A DNA stretch of 64,000 bases, taken from the NCBI GenBank assembly GCA_037349105.1, contig JAYJMM010000064.1, forward strand, positions 186,001 through 250,000, written 5' to 3'. Positions 35,501 through 50,500 of this stretch are shown here, one piece after another (position 1 is the stretch's first letter; the number at the start of each line of letters is the position of its first letter). The stretch is from Limnomonas spitsbergensis (Eukaryota > Chlorophyta > Chlorophyceae > Chlamydomonadales). Below the pieces are notes generated by a model. That model was not told where the DNA came from, made no database searches, and was given only the letters and a program-made list of their open reading frames with translations. The position numbers were made by a program, and so were the translations under genes.

Positions 35501-38500
35501 TCTGGAGCTGTTTGGAGGGTCTAGATCTGTAGCTGTTAGGAGGGTCTAGATATGGAGCTATTTTGAGGGTTTGGATCTGGAGCATTTTATAGGGTATAGA
35601 TCTGGAAGATCTAAATCTGGAGCTCTCTGGAGGGTTTGGGGCACTCTGGAGGATCTGGATCTGGAGGGTCTGGATCTTGAGTTCTCTGGATTTCTCTGGC
35701 TGGTCTGGATCTGGTGCCCTTGTTGTGCTACACCATCATTATTCGCCCATCAAGCAACTGCCCAAATGGCCGGCAGGGCGCTTTGAGGCGCATAGCACCA
35801 TCACCTCTTGGGACTTTAAAGTGCAAGGGGGGGTCAGTTGGGACCCACACACTTTTAGCGCAGGGGGTACCTCACCTGGGCACAGGAGGGGGGGTCAGTT
35901 GGGACCCACACATTTAGCGCATGGGGTACCTCACCTGAGCACAGGAGGGGGGGTCAGTTGGGACCCACACATTTAGCGCATGGGGTACCTCACCTGGGCA
36001 CAGGAGGGGGGGTCAGTTGGGACCCACACATTTAGCGCATGGGGTACCTCACCTGGGCACAGGAGGGGGGGTCAGTTGGGACCCACACATTTAGCGCATG
36101 GGGTACCTCACCTGGGCACAGGAGGGGGGGTCAGTTGGGACCCACACACTTTTAGCGCAGGGGGTACATCACCTGGGCACAGGAGGGGGGGTCAGTTGGG
36201 ACCCACACATTTAGCGCATGGGGTACCTCACCTGAGCACAGGAGGGGGTCAGTTGGGACCCACACACTTTTAGCGCATGGGGTACCTCACCTGGGCACAG
36301 GAGGGGGGGTCAGTTGGGACCCACACTTTTAGCGCATGGGGTACCTCACCTGGGCACAGGAGGGGGGGTCAGTTGGGACCCACACACTTTTAGCGCAGGG
36401 GGTACATCACCTGGGCACAGGAGGGGGGGTCAGTTGGGACCCACACATTTAGCGCATGGGGTACCTCACCTGAGCACAGGAGGGGGTCAGTTGGGACCCA
36501 CACTTTTAGCGCAGGGGGTACCTCACCTGGGCACAGGAGGGGGAGGCAAGCAGCCCGGAGATGTGTTAGACTGAGTCTGGAGCACCCTGAGTCCCTTGTC
36601 ACGTGCACCATTATCAGCCCACTCACCCTTGTTCACACATTTTCACACCAGCGTTCCCGCACATCCACACTTGCTCGCAGGTTCGCCCTCGTGCATGACG
36701 TCCGGGACTGGTGTCCTCCTGGGCTCCCCTGATATATCCACACTTCAACCGCCAGAGACGGATGTACATACTGCCATGTTTGGTCCTGCTCTGAAATCCA
36801 CACTCCAACCACCAGCGGCTGATTTGTGTGAACCTCCTCATACCTGCGCTATACGAGCGACACACTGGGCGGTGTCTACCAGCACTCAATGGCAGCAGCA
36901 GGGCCCTGCCTCTGACGGTACATATGTGCAACAACTGCAGCAACAGCCGCAACAACATCGGCAGGACCAGCAGCAACAGCTGCAGCAGAAACAGCCACCG
37001 CATAATGCCTCCCAGAAGCAGCAGCTGCAACAACCGCTGCAACAACAGCCACCGCATAATGCCTCCCAACAGCATCACCGAAGCGATCCAACTGCTGCTG
37101 CTGTTACTGCTGGTGCTACTACTAGTACTGCAACTGCTGCTGCTGTCGCTGCTGCTGCTACTGCTGCTGCTGCTGGCCCACACATCTCCCCACACCAGTC
37201 GTCACCTCTGCCACTGGCTCCCGCCGCACGGCGCCGCCTCCAGATGCAAGATTCGGCCGGAGGAGGCGGCGGCGCCGCCCACGGCCCGACGTTGAATGAC
37301 TCTATGGACTCGGTGCAGGGCTGGAGGCTGACTCTGGGCGGCAGTAGCCGCAGTGGTGGCGGTGGCAGCAGTAGCGGCAGTAACGGCAGTGGCAGTAGTG
37401 GTGGTGGCAGTAGCGGCAGTGGCTTAGGTGATGGTGGCCGCCGCTCAATCAGTGCAGGTCGGGAGAGAGGCTTGGACAGGAATACAACCGCAGCATCCGA
37501 TGCTAATGCGGGAGCTTCCGGTACTGCTGCTGGTGCTGGTGGTGCTACTGCTACCGAAGGTGCCTTCACTGCTGCTGCTGTTGCTGCTGCAACTGGTGGA
37601 AAAGGTGTACGCGGGGGCGGAGGCGATCGTCAGCCTGGGCGTTCAACGGGCAGGTGTCGAGCAGGTGCTGCAACATCTTCTGTGGCGGCGGCTGCTGCCG
37701 CTGTGGCGGCGGTGGCGGCAGCAGTTCCTGTGGTGCCCCTGGTGACGAAGGCTGAGGTGCTGGAGAAGCTGAGGAAGGTGTGCACTTAGCATATATTTCA
37801 TAAACTGGACTTCTGTATATTTACTTTGCCTTCCCTCACAATTAACGTTGTTTGGGGTTGAGGGATCCATGAACTCATTACTGATCGTCCATTCACACCC
37901 GTCCACACATATGCACACCCTCTCCATGAACTCATTACTGATCGTCGATGCCGTTTTTCAATCATAAATTCATTTTTTTTGTCGACACTTTGCTCTGAGG
38001 GCAGCATCAAAACAATTCATTTTTGTATCCCGAGGCAAGGAAAATTAAATGTACGGTACCCACCTGAGCTTAGACTCAATTGGACTGACCCCCCCCTTTT
38101 TGGAACGCGTCGCATATATCTCCTTGACTGGACTGGAAGCCTTCCGCCCTCCTTACATGACCATGTAGGGTCCATGCTGTCTCCAGGTCAATGTTGTTTC
38201 CAATCGTTCGCCTCCTGGAAGAGGCGACTCTGTGGGTGTGCACATCCTATCACACAAATCCACACCTTCTCACACACATTATCATAATCTCATACATATT
38301 CACACCCGTCCACACATATGCACACCCTCTCCAGGTCAATGCCGTTTTCAATCGTATGCATCCTGGGCGGGGCTCCACTGTGGGTGTCAACGTCCTGACC
38401 TCCATCGACGCAAATCAGTACCAGCAGCCACCAGACGCTCGCAGCAGGTGGCCACTGGGGGCATGGCTTTGTGTGGGTGTGCTGGTTTGGGTGGGTGTGT

Positions 38501-41500
38501 GGGTGGGTGGGTTTGACCCTGCTGACGATGTGTCTCAGTACCAGCAACCAATACATGTTCGCAGCAGGTGACCACTTGGGGCATGGCTTTGTGTGGGTTT
38601 ACAGGTTTGGGTGTGTGTGCGTGCTGGTTTAAGTGGTGGGTGGGTGAGAGAGTGGGTGTGTGGGTGTGCTGGTTTAAGTGGTGGGTGGGTGAGAGAGTGG
38701 GTGGGTGGGTGTGCTGGTTTAAGTGGTGGGTGGGTGAGAGAGTGGGTGGGTGGGTGTGCTGGTTTAAGTGGTGGGTGGGTGAGACAGTGGGTGGGTGGGT
38801 GTGCTGGTTTAAGTGGTGGGTGGGTGAGACAGTGGGTGGGTGGGTGTGCTGGTTTAAGTGGTGGGTGGGTGAGAGAGTGGGTGGGTGTGCGTGCTGGTTA
38901 AAGTGGTGGGTGGGTGAGACAGTGGGTGGGTGGGTGTGCTGGTTTAAGTGGTGGGTGGGTGAGACAGTGGGCGGGTGGGTGTGCTGGTTTAAGTGGTGGG
39001 TGGGTGAGAGAGTGGGTGGGTGGGTGGGTGGGTGGGTAGTTTTGGGTGGGTGGGTGGGTTTGACCCTGTCGGCGATATATCTCAACACCAGCAGCCAAAC
39101 AGGGTGGCAGCAGGTAAGCACTTGTTGCGCACAAGTGTGAACCTCATTCGGGTCGACTGCAGCAGCAGGTGAGCACCACTTGCGCACCCGCCTCTGGCCT
39201 ACACACGAATATTAAAGTATATTAATGCATAAAGGAATATGAATACGGTATATAAATGAATATCAAGCCATGAGGCGCAGGATAAGGAAGTCACCGTCCG
39301 GCCGCAGCTCAAGGTGTTCCGCATCCTAAACCCTAAACCCTTAACCCTGAACCCTTTATCCTAAACCCTACACCCCGAACTAGGCTGCAGCTCAAGGTGG
39401 TCCGCATCCTATGCACACCACCGTCCCCATAGGGGGAGTACGAAGGGTCGAGTTACTAGAGGTACGGGCAGTTCCACACTTGTCTCACAGGTCACCCGTC
39501 CGGCTGGAGCGCTGGATGTCCGCACCCTGCGTGCCCTCCTGCCCCATGGGGGGAGTACGAAGGACTCTTCCCCTCACGCCTCCCACGGTGCCTAGCTTTC
39601 TTTCTTTCTTAGTTCAAAGGGTTGCCTAACTAGAGGCCTCGGCAGTTGGACCCTTGCCTCACAGTAACCATTGGCCATCATTCCATCCACACAGCGCCAC
39701 AGCTCTATAACAGTGCATACCCGCTGAGCCCTGCATGCTGAACGCTACCAGTCAACAAAACGCGTAATGAAGGGTGCGTGTTGATAAAGTGCACCACCAC
39801 GTGAAGGCAACCAGACAGCCACCCTATACGCATACATTTGAAGACCACTGTGTGACTGTGTGCCATTTATCATGATGGGCCTCCTTACGTGAGATAACAT
39901 GTGCCTGACTCCATTTCCTCTTTCCTACCCTCTAGACTTGCTGAACGCTTCCATTCAACAAAATGTGAAGAGTGCCTCTCTCCATACCCTCCACACAGGT
40001 ATCTTGACCTCATCACCCAGGGCAGGCTGACTGCACCTCCCCCCCGACAACCCACTGGATCATGGATGAGGCACCATGTCACGGCACATCACCCGGAAGC
40101 CCAGCCAACTGGGGAGCAGGATGAGGAGGAGGAAGATGGGGAGGAAAAAGAGGACGGAGGGGAGGGCAAAGAGGGGGAGAGCAGCTGGGCCCGCTTGCCC
40201 TCCCATCATGACCACTGCCATCAGGAGGATATGGCGGCGGCGGCGGAGGAGGAGGAGGAGGAGGAGGGCAGTGAGGGCTGCTTGCATTCCTATTTGGATC
40301 ATGATTACGAAGATGTTGCTGACCGTTACCCCAACAGGAAGGGGTGCCCTGTGGAACGAACTGCCACCTCAGCAGGTGAGGAATATACAGGGTTAACCCT
40401 AAACACTAAACCCTTAACCATTTACCAGAAACCATTAACCCTAACCACTAAACCCTTTACCCTTAACCCTAAACCTGGGACCCTGTCCCTCAACGTGTTC
40501 ATAATTGTGCTGGTTGAGGGTGGTTGAGGGTGGTTCTCTGTCTGTTGTAATCAACTCTACATGCAACATGGGGCTGCACCTGACACCACCCACCTGTCAC
40601 CACCCACCTGCCACCTGCCCCCTTCCCACCTGTCCTCTCCCACCTGCCCCTTCCCACCTGCCCCCTTCCCACATGCCCCCTTCCCACATGCCCCCCTTCC
40701 AACCTGCCCCCTCCCTCCTGCCCCTTCTCACCCCCCCCCTCCCACTTACCCCCTTCCCACATGCCCCTTCCCACATGCCCCTTCCCATATACTCACTTTC
40801 CACATGCACCCCTCCCACCTGCACCCTACCCACCTGCCCCCCTCCCACCTGCCCCCCTCCCACCTGCCCCCTTCCCATCTGCCCCCCTCCCACCTGCCCC
40901 CCTCCCACCTGCCCCCCTCCCACCTGCCCCCTTCCCACCTGCACCCCTCCCACCTGCCCCCTTCCCACCTGCACCCCTCCCACCTGCACCCTACCCCCCT
41001 CCCACATGTCCCCCTTCCACCTCTATCCTCCCACATGCCACCAAACACCTCCCACCACCCACATGATATGTGTCTCTTTATACCTGCTTACTGTCACCAC
41101 CCACCTGTCACCACCCACCTGTCACCACCCACCTGTCACCACCCACCTGTCACCACCCACCTGTCACCACCCACCTGTCACCTCCCACCTTTCACCACCC
41201 ACCTGACACCACACACCTGTCACCACCCACCTGTCACCACACACCTGACACCACACACCTGTCACCACCCACATGTCACCACCCACCTGACACCAACCAC
41301 CTGCCACCACCCACCTGTCACGACCCACCTGTCACCACCCACCTGACACCACCCACCGGACACCACCCACCCGACACCAGCGCCTGACACCACCCACCGG
41401 ACACCACCCACCTGACACCACCCACCTGACACCACCAACCTAACACATCCCACATGACACCACCCACATGACACCACCCACATGGGACCACCCACCTGAC

Positions 41501-44500
41501 ACATCCCACATGTCACCACCCACCTGACACATCCCACATGTCACCACCCACCTGATATCACCCACCTGACACCACCCACCTGACACCACACACCTGACAC
41601 CACACACCTGCACCACACACCTGACACCACCCATCTGACACCTCCCACCTTTCACCACCCACCTGACACCTCCCAACTGCAACCACCCACCTGACACATC
41701 CCACATGTCATTTCCCACCTGTCACCTCCCACATGTCACCTCCTACATGTCACCTCCCACATGTCACATTCCACCTGTCACCTCCCACATGACACCTCCC
41801 ACCTGACTCCTCCCACCTGTCAACTCCCACCTGTCCCCTCCCACATGTCCCCTCCCACATGTCACCTCCCACCTGTCACCTCTTACATGTCCCCTCCCAC
41901 CTGTCACCTCACACCTGTTATCACCCATCTGATACCTACACATGTCACCACCCACCTGTCACCTCCCACCTGCTATCACCCATCTGACACCACCCACCTG
42001 ACACCACCCACCTGCCACATCCCACTTGTCATTTCCCACCTGTCACCTCCCACATGTCACCTCCTACATGTCACCTCCCACATGTCACATTCCACATGTC
42101 ACCTCCCACATGTCACCTCCCACCTGTCACCTCTTACATGTCACCTCCCACCTGACACCTCCCACCTGCCACATCCCACCTGTCACCACACACCTGACAC
42201 ACCCCACCTGCCACCACCCACATGTCACCTGCCACCACCCACCTGCCACCACCCACCTCCCCTCTCCAACCTGCCACCTCCGCCCTGCCCACCTGCCCCC
42301 TGCTCCTTGCAGGCTCAGTTTCCAGCATGGTCCAGTGTCTGTTAGCCTCCCCTCCCCCTGGGGCTGCCGACCCACTCGGCTACTCCAGCGACTTTTCAGA
42401 GGGGGCATGGGTCGAAGACGTAAGAGAAGGGTCATATGGTCAGCTGAGCAGCAGGCAGCGAGGATGCGAACCGGAGGGCCAGTTTGAAGAGGCTTGCGGC
42501 CAGCTAAACAGCGATCAGCGAGTAGGTGGATGGGAATGTCAGTCTGAGTACCAGGTAGCGACTGCTGAGGTGGCAACTTGGGTGGATGCAGCTGGATCAG
42601 CTCCTTGCAGCAGTTTTTCTGTTGCGGCGCTACTCCAGAGTGGCGGCCGACAGGGCTCAGGGCGGAGAGCTGGCCAATCAGAGCAGCGTTATGATGATGA
42701 CGAAGATCTGGATGATCAAAGGAGACTTGTTCGGCTCGAACCGCAGCGACAGAAACAACAGCAACAGCTGGTGCAGCAACAGCGGTCGCAACAACAGCAA
42801 CAGCTTACGCAGCAGCAGCAACAACAGCAACAGCGGGCGCATGAGCAGCCGCCTGGTGCATTCACGCTGACTGGCTTATATGGGCGCCCCCACTCGGGAG
42901 CCAATGCAGCAGGAACTGAGGTGGGGGTGGGCAAAGGCCGGGAAGGTTCCGTCCTCCCTCAGCCTGCCTTCGTCACGAAAGAGCCCACGGGGGCAGGCCC
43001 GAGAGCCCAGCCGCAACAACAGCAACAGGAGCAGTGCAACAGGGCCGGTGTTGTTGCGCCAGCAGGGTGCAGGGGGCTGCGGCAGCATCCCAGCCGATGG
43101 GGAGGACCTGGGGTTGATCTTCCTGAACCCCGTCGTATGCCTCATCAGTTATCAGCAGCCTCGGTAGCGGCGGCTGGCCGACAGGTTGTCCTCCCCTCCA
43201 GGTGCCTCTCCCCGCCACGAGGCCTGTCCAGAGGCGCCCGATGCACGTCGCCACGGCGGAGCTACTCGACCGGGCGGGGCCGAGCCAGTGAGGACGCGAG
43301 GTGAGAGGACCCCGCATTTTTCTTTGAAAGTGATAATGTTATATGTATGACAAAGCTGAGCCTCAGCATCAACTAGACGGACATGCCCTTCCACTGACCT
43401 CTGGACCACAATCGCCCCTTCATGCCCCCCCCCCTTGACTCTCGGGCGCCCCCCGCCCCCCCCCCCCCCACACACCGCGCCTTGGCCGCAGAGCTTTTGC
43501 GTTCACACTTAACTTCAACTTTGGGCACCAAAAAATCAATAACTGAAAGCGAAGAAAAACAAATGCCCGACCTCCCCCTGGGTGCACCTCATAGCCCCAC
43601 CATCAGGAGGGCATCTCAACCCGACCTCCCCCTGGGTGCACCTCATAGCCCCACCATCAGGAGGGCATCTCAACCCGACCTCCCCCTGGGTGCACCTCAT
43701 AGCCCCACCATCAGGAGGGCATCTCAACCCAACCTCCCCCAGGGTGCACCTCATAGCCCCACCATCAGGAGGGCATCTCAACCCAACCTCCCCCAGGGTG
43801 CACCTCATAGCCCCACCATCAGGAGGGCATCTCAACCCAACCTCCCCCAGGGTGCACCTCATAGCCCCACCATCAGGAGGGCATCTCAACCCGACCTCCC
43901 CCTGGGTGCACCTCATAGCCCCACCATCAGGAGGGCATCTCAACCCGACCTCCCCCTGGGTGCACCTCATAGCCCCACCATCAGGAGGGCATCTCAACCC
44001 GACCTCCCCCTGGGTGCACCTCATAGCCCCACCATCAGGAGGGCATCTCAACCCGACCTCCCCCTGGGTGCACCTCATAGCCCCACCATCAGGAGGGCAT
44101 CTCAACCCGACCTCCCCCTGGGTGCACCTCATAGCCCCACCATCAGGAGGGCATCTCAACCCAACATCCCCCAGGGTGCACCTCATAGCCCCACCATCAG
44201 GAGGGCATCTCAACCCAACCTCCCCCAGGGTGCACCTCATAGCCCCACCATCAGGAGGGCATCTCAACCCAACCTCCCCCAGGGTGCACCTCATAGCCCC
44301 ACCATCAGGAGGGCATCTCAACCCAACCTCCCCCAGGGTGCACCTCATAGCCCCACCATCAGGAGGGCATCTCAACCCAACCTCCCCCAGGGTGCACCTC
44401 ATAGCCCCACCATCAGGAGGGCATCTCAACCCAACCTCCCCCTGGGTGCACCTCATAGCCCCACCATCAGGAGGGCATCTCAACCCAACCTCCCCCAGGG

Positions 44501-47500
44501 TGCACCTCATAGCCCCACCATCAGGAGGGCAGCTCAACCCGACCTCCCCCTGGGTGCACCTCATAGCCCCACCATCAGGAGGGCATCTCAACCCAACCTC
44601 CCCCAGGGTGCACCTCATAGCCCCACCATCAGGAGGGCAACTCAACCCAACCTCCCCCAGGGTGCACCTCATAGCCCCACCATCAGGAGGGCATCTCAAC
44701 CCAACCTCCCCCAGGGTGCACCTCATAGCCCCACCATCAGGAGGGCATCTCAACCCAACCTCCCCCAGGGTGCACCTCATAGCCCCACCATCAGGAGGGC
44801 ATCTCAACCCAACCTCCCCCAGGGTGCACCTCATAGCCCCACCATCAGGAGGGCAGCTCAACCCAACCTCCCCCTGGGTGCACCTCATAGCCCCACCATC
44901 AGGAGGGCATCTCAACCCAACCTCCCCCAGGGTGCACCTCATAGCCCCACCATCAGGAGGGCATCTCAACCCAACCTCCCCCAGGGTGCACCTCATAGCC
45001 CCACCATCAGGAGGGCAGCTCAACCCAACCTCCCCCTGGGTGCACCTCATAGCCCCACCATCAGGAGGGCAGCTCAACCCAACCTCCCCCTGGGTGCACC
45101 TCATAGCCCCACGCACCTCCCCCTGGGTGCACCTCACAGCCCCACGCACCTCCCCCTGGGTGCACCTCACAGCCCCACGCACCTCCCCCTGGGTGCACCT
45201 CATAGCCCCACGCACCTCCCCCTGGGTGCACCTCATAGCCCCACGCACCTCCCCCTGGGTGCACCTCACAGCCCCACGCACCTCCCCCTGGGTGCACCTC
45301 ATAGCCCCACGCACCTCCCCCTGGGTGCACCTCACAGCCCCACGCACCTCCCCCTGGGTGCACCTCACAGCCCCACGCACCTCTCACACCCATGCCCCAT
45401 TGTAGCTGGATGACCCAACTAAGTGCCCGTCCCACGACCTCTGCCTCCTCCCCCTTTGTACCTGGTAGCCTCATCCTCTTGCCACCCTCATGTCTACCCT
45501 TTTAGATGGATGACCCAGCCAAGTGCCCGTCCCACTACCTCTGCCTCCTCCCCCTGGATGTTTCACTGAGTGGAAAAGTGAACTTAACCCCTTATACCTC
45601 CCTTTAGATGGATGACCCAGCGGAGTGCCCGTCCCACTGCCTCTGCCTCGTCCCCCTGGGTGGTGCATCGGGTTGAGGGCCGCGGCAAGGACAGCCGATG
45701 GAGCAGCACAGCCCTGTCCTTGGGAGAGGCAGCGGCTGAGATGGAGGCAGGAGGGCCAGCAGCAGCAGCAGCAGGGTTGACAGCGTTCGGCGGGCTGAGC
45801 TTGCCTTTAGTTGACGAAGAAAGAGCAGCCAAGGCGACAGAGGGAGCGGCCTGTGGGCGTGGGTCCCCCTCTTCTTCCCTGGGGCTCCGGTTGATTGGAA
45901 TGCAGTCACAAACCCGCACACCCGCAAACAGGTAGGGGGGGGGGGGATAAACCCTAAGTTGCGTACCCTACACCCGTACATATGTCAAGCCTAGACCCTA
46001 ACCCAGGTACGCGCCTTGAATCCTAAACCCTACAGTCCTTGCACAGGTAGGGGGGCTGAACCCTAACTTGTACACCGTAAACCCATCAACCCTGATGTAG
46101 ATAAAGGCTAGACCCTCTACCCTAAACCTTACATGTGCAAAGGTTACACCCTAACCCAGGTCTGCGAACTGAATCCTGAACCCAACAATCCTTGTGTAGT
46201 GACACAGGTAGGGGGGCTAAAACCCGACCCAGGCTTGTGCCCCTAAACCCTGAAACCCGACCTAGTCTTGTGTCTCTAAACCCTATACCCTGTTTAAGCC
46301 AGCCACCATTTCTCAGGAAGGGACGGAACCATCAGAGACCACCTAGCGTGTTTTACCTACAAACCCTGAACCCTGATGCAGGACTCCAGAGACCCCCTAC
46401 CGGGTTGTACCCACAAACCCTGAACCCGCATGCAGGTATGCCGTCTCCGGGGCCGTCCCGGCAGCTGTGGACAGAGCCCCTCTGAGGCACGATTCAGACA
46501 TGAGGTGAGGGCTGCCTCCAAAACCCTTATTGGGGACCCTGGGCACTGAGTATGTGAACTATCTCATGCCGCCTGCCTGCCCACATATGCCCTCCTATGC
46601 CCACATATGCCCACGTATGCCCTCCTATGCCCACATATGCCCACATATGCCCTCCTATGCCCTCCTATGCCCTCCTATGCCCTCCTATGCCCACATATGC
46701 CCACATATGCCCTCCTATGCCCTCCTATGCCCTCCTATGCCCTCCTATGCCCTCCTATGCCCTCCTATGCCCTCCTATGCCCACATATGCCCTCCTATGC
46801 CCACGTATGCCCACGTATGCCCTCCTATGCCCACATATGCCCTCCTATGCCCTCCTATGCCCTCCTATGCCCTCCTATGCCCACATATGCCCTCCTATGC
46901 CCACGTATGCCCTCCTATGCCCTCCTATGCCCTCCTATGCCCACGTATGCCCTCCTATGCCCACATATGCCCTCCTATGCACACATATGCCCTCCTATGC
47001 CCTCCTATGCCCTCCTATGCCCTCCTATGCCCTCCTATGCCCTCCTATGCCCTCCTATGCCCTCCTATGCCCACGTATGCCCTCCTATGCCCACGTATGC
47101 CCTCCTATGCCCTCCTATGCCCACGTATGCCCTCCTATGCCCTCCTATGCCCACATATGCCCTCCTATGCCCACATATGCCCTCCTATGCCCTCCTATGC
47201 CCTCCTATGCCCTCCTATGCCCTCCTATGCCCTCCTATGCCCACGTATGCCCTCCTATGCCCACGTATGCCCTCCTATGCCCTCCTATGCCCTCCTATGC
47301 CCACATATGCCCTCCTATGCCCTCCTATGCCCTCCTATGCCCTCCTATGCCCACGTATGCCCACTTATGCCCTCCTATGCCCTCCTATGCCCACGTATGC
47401 CCACGTATGCCCTCCTATGCCCACGTATGCCCTCCTATGCCCACGTATGCCCTCCTATGCCCTCCTATGCCCTCCTATGCCCTCCTATGCCCTCCTATGC

Positions 47501-50500
47501 CCTCCTATGCCCACGTATGCCCTCCTATGCCCTCCCATGCCCACGTATGCCCACATATGCCCTCCTATGCCCTCCTATGCCCACATATGCCCTCCTATGC
47601 CCTCCTATGCCCTCCTATGCCCTCCTATGCCCTCCTATGCCCTCCTATGCCCTCCTATGCCCTCCTATGCCCACCTATGCCCTCCTATGCCCTCCTATGC
47701 CCTCCTATGCCCTCCTATGCCCTCCTATGCCCTCCTATGCCCACATATGCCCTCCTATGCCCACATATGCCCTCCTATGCCCACATATGCCCTCCTATGC
47801 CCTCCTATGCCCTCCTATGCCCACGTATGCCCTCCTATGCCCTCCTATGCCCACGTATGCCCTCCTATGCCCTCCTATGCCCTCCTATGCCCTCCTATGC
47901 CCACATATGCCCTCCTATGCCCACGTATGCCCTCCTATGCCCTCCTATGCCCTCCTATGCCCTCCTATGCCCTCCTATGCCCACGTATGCCCTCCTATGC
48001 CCACATATGCCCTCCTATGCCCTCCTATGCCCTCCTATGCCCTCCTATGCCCTCCTATGCCCACATATGCCCTCCTATGCCCACATATGCCCTCCTATGC
48101 CCACGTATGCCCTCCTATGCCCTCCTATGCCCACGTATGCCCTCCTATGCCCTCCTATGCCCTCCTATGCCCTCCTATGCCCTCCTATGCCCTCCTATGC
48201 CCTCCTATGCCCACCTATGCCCTCCTATGCCCTCCTATGCCCTCCTATGCCCTCCTATGCCCACGTATGCCCTCCTATGCCCTCCTATGCCCTCCTATGC
48301 CCTCCTATGCCCTCCTATGCCCACGTATGCCCTCCTATGCCCTCCTATGCCCTCCTATGCCCTCCTATGCCCACATATGCCCTCCTATGCCCACATATGC
48401 CCTCCTATGCCCTCCTATGCCCTCCTATGCCCTCCTATGCCCTCCTATGCCCTCCTATGCCCACATATGCCCTCCTATGCCCTCCTATGCCCTCCTATGC
48501 CCACGTATGCCCTCCTATGCCCTCCTATGCCCACATATGCCCTCCTATGCCCCCATATGCCCTCCTATGCCCACGTATGCCCTCCTATGCCCACGTATGC
48601 CCTCCTATGCCCACATATGCCCTCCTATGCCCTCCTATGCCCTCCTATGCCCTCATATGCCCACATATGCCCTCCTATGCCCTCCTATGCCCTCATATGC
48701 CCACATATGCCCTCCTATGCCCCCATATGCCCTCCTATGCCCTCCTATGCCCTCCTATGCCCTCCTATGCCCTCCTATGCCCACGTATGCCCTCCTATGC
48801 CCTCCTATGCCCTCCTATGCCCTCCTATGCCCACCTATGCCCTCCTATGCCCTCCTATGCCCTCCTATGCCCTCCTATGCCCTCCTATGCCCTCCTATGC
48901 CCTCCTATGCCCTCCTATGCCCACGTATGCCCTCCTATGCCCTCCTATGCCCACATATGCCCTCCTATGCCCCCATATGCCCTCCTATGCCCACGTATGC
49001 CCTCCTATGCCCACGTATGCCCTCCTATGCCCACATATGCCCTCCTATGCCCTCCTATGCCCTCCTATGCCCTCCTATGCCCTCCTACGCCCACGTATGC
49101 CCTCCTATGCCCACATATGCCCTCCTATGCCCACGTATGCCCTCCTATGCCCACATATGCCCTCCTATGCCCTCCTATGCCCTCCTATGCCCTCCTATGC
49201 CCTCCTATGCCCTCCTATGCCCACCTATGCCCTCCTATGCCCTCCTATGCCCTCCTATGCCCTCCTATGCCCTCCTATGCCCTCCTATGCCCTCCTATGC
49301 CCACGTATGCCCTCCTATGCCCACATATGCCCTCCTATGCCCTCCTATGCCCTCCTATGCCCTCCTATGCCCTCCTATGCCCACATATGCCCTCCTATGC
49401 CCACATATGCCCTCCTATGCCCACGTATGCCCTCCTATGCCCTCCTATGCCCACATATGCCCACATATGCCCTCCTATGCCCCCATATGCCCTCCTATGC
49501 CCACGTATGCCCACGTATGCCCTCCTATGCCCACATATGCCCACATATGCCCTCCTATGCCCTCCTATGCCCACATATGCCCACATATGCCCTCCTATGC
49601 CCCCATATGCCCTCCTATGCCCACGTATGCCCTCCTATGCCCCCATATGCCCTCCTATGCCCACATATGCCCTCCTATGCCCACATATGCACTCCTATGC
49701 CCTCCTATGCCCTCCTATGCACTCCTATGCCCTCCTATGCCCACATATGCCCTCCTATGCCCACATATGCACTCCTATGCCCTCCTATGCCTTCCTATGC
49801 CCTCCTATGCCCTCCTATGCCCTCCTATGCCCACATATGCCCTCCTATGCCCACATATGCCCTCCTATGCCCACGTATGCCCACATATGCCCTCCTATGC
49901 CCACATATGCCCTCCTATGCCCATGTATGCCCTCATATGCCCTCCTATGCCCTCCTATGCCCCCATATGCCCTCCTATGCCCACGTATGCCCTCCTATGC
50001 CCACGTATGCCCTCCTATGCCCACATATGCCCTCCTATGCCCACATATGCCCTCCTATGCCCTCCTATGCCCTCCTATGCCCCCATATGCCCTCCTATGC
50101 CCACGTATGCCCTCCTATGCCCACGTATGCCCTCCTATGCCCACATATGCCCTCCTATGCCCACATATGCCCTCCTATGCCCTCCTATGCCCACGTATGC
50201 CCTCCTATGCCCTCCTATGCCCTCCTATGCCCTCCTATGCCCTCCTATGCCCACATATGCCCTCCTATGCCCTCCTATGCCCTCCTATGCCCACGTATGC
50301 CCTCCTATGCCCATGTATGCCCTCATATGCCCTCCTATGCCCTCCTATGCCCACATATGCCCTCCTATGCCCACGTATGCCCTCCTATGCCCACATATGC
50401 CCTCCTATGCCCACATATGCCCTCCTATGCCCACGTATGCCCTCCTATGCCCATGTATGCCCTCATATGCCCTCCTATGCCCTCCTATGCCCCCATATGC

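Noticed and set aside
36623..37195. Minus-strand Ser/Leu-rich ORF opposite exon 8
   Set aside because: It is the antisense of CAG/GCT repeats in a well-supported plus-strand exon.
38387..39187. His/Pro/Thr-rich minus-strand ORF (PTHHLNQHTHPPT repeats)
   Set aside because: This is the antisense of the 45-bp GT-rich array in intron 9.
40505..42345. Pro/His/Thr-rich ORFs in the 14-bp array
   Set aside because: Three staggered frames are open together, as expected from a stop-free 14-bp unit; the flanking exon phases join across it.
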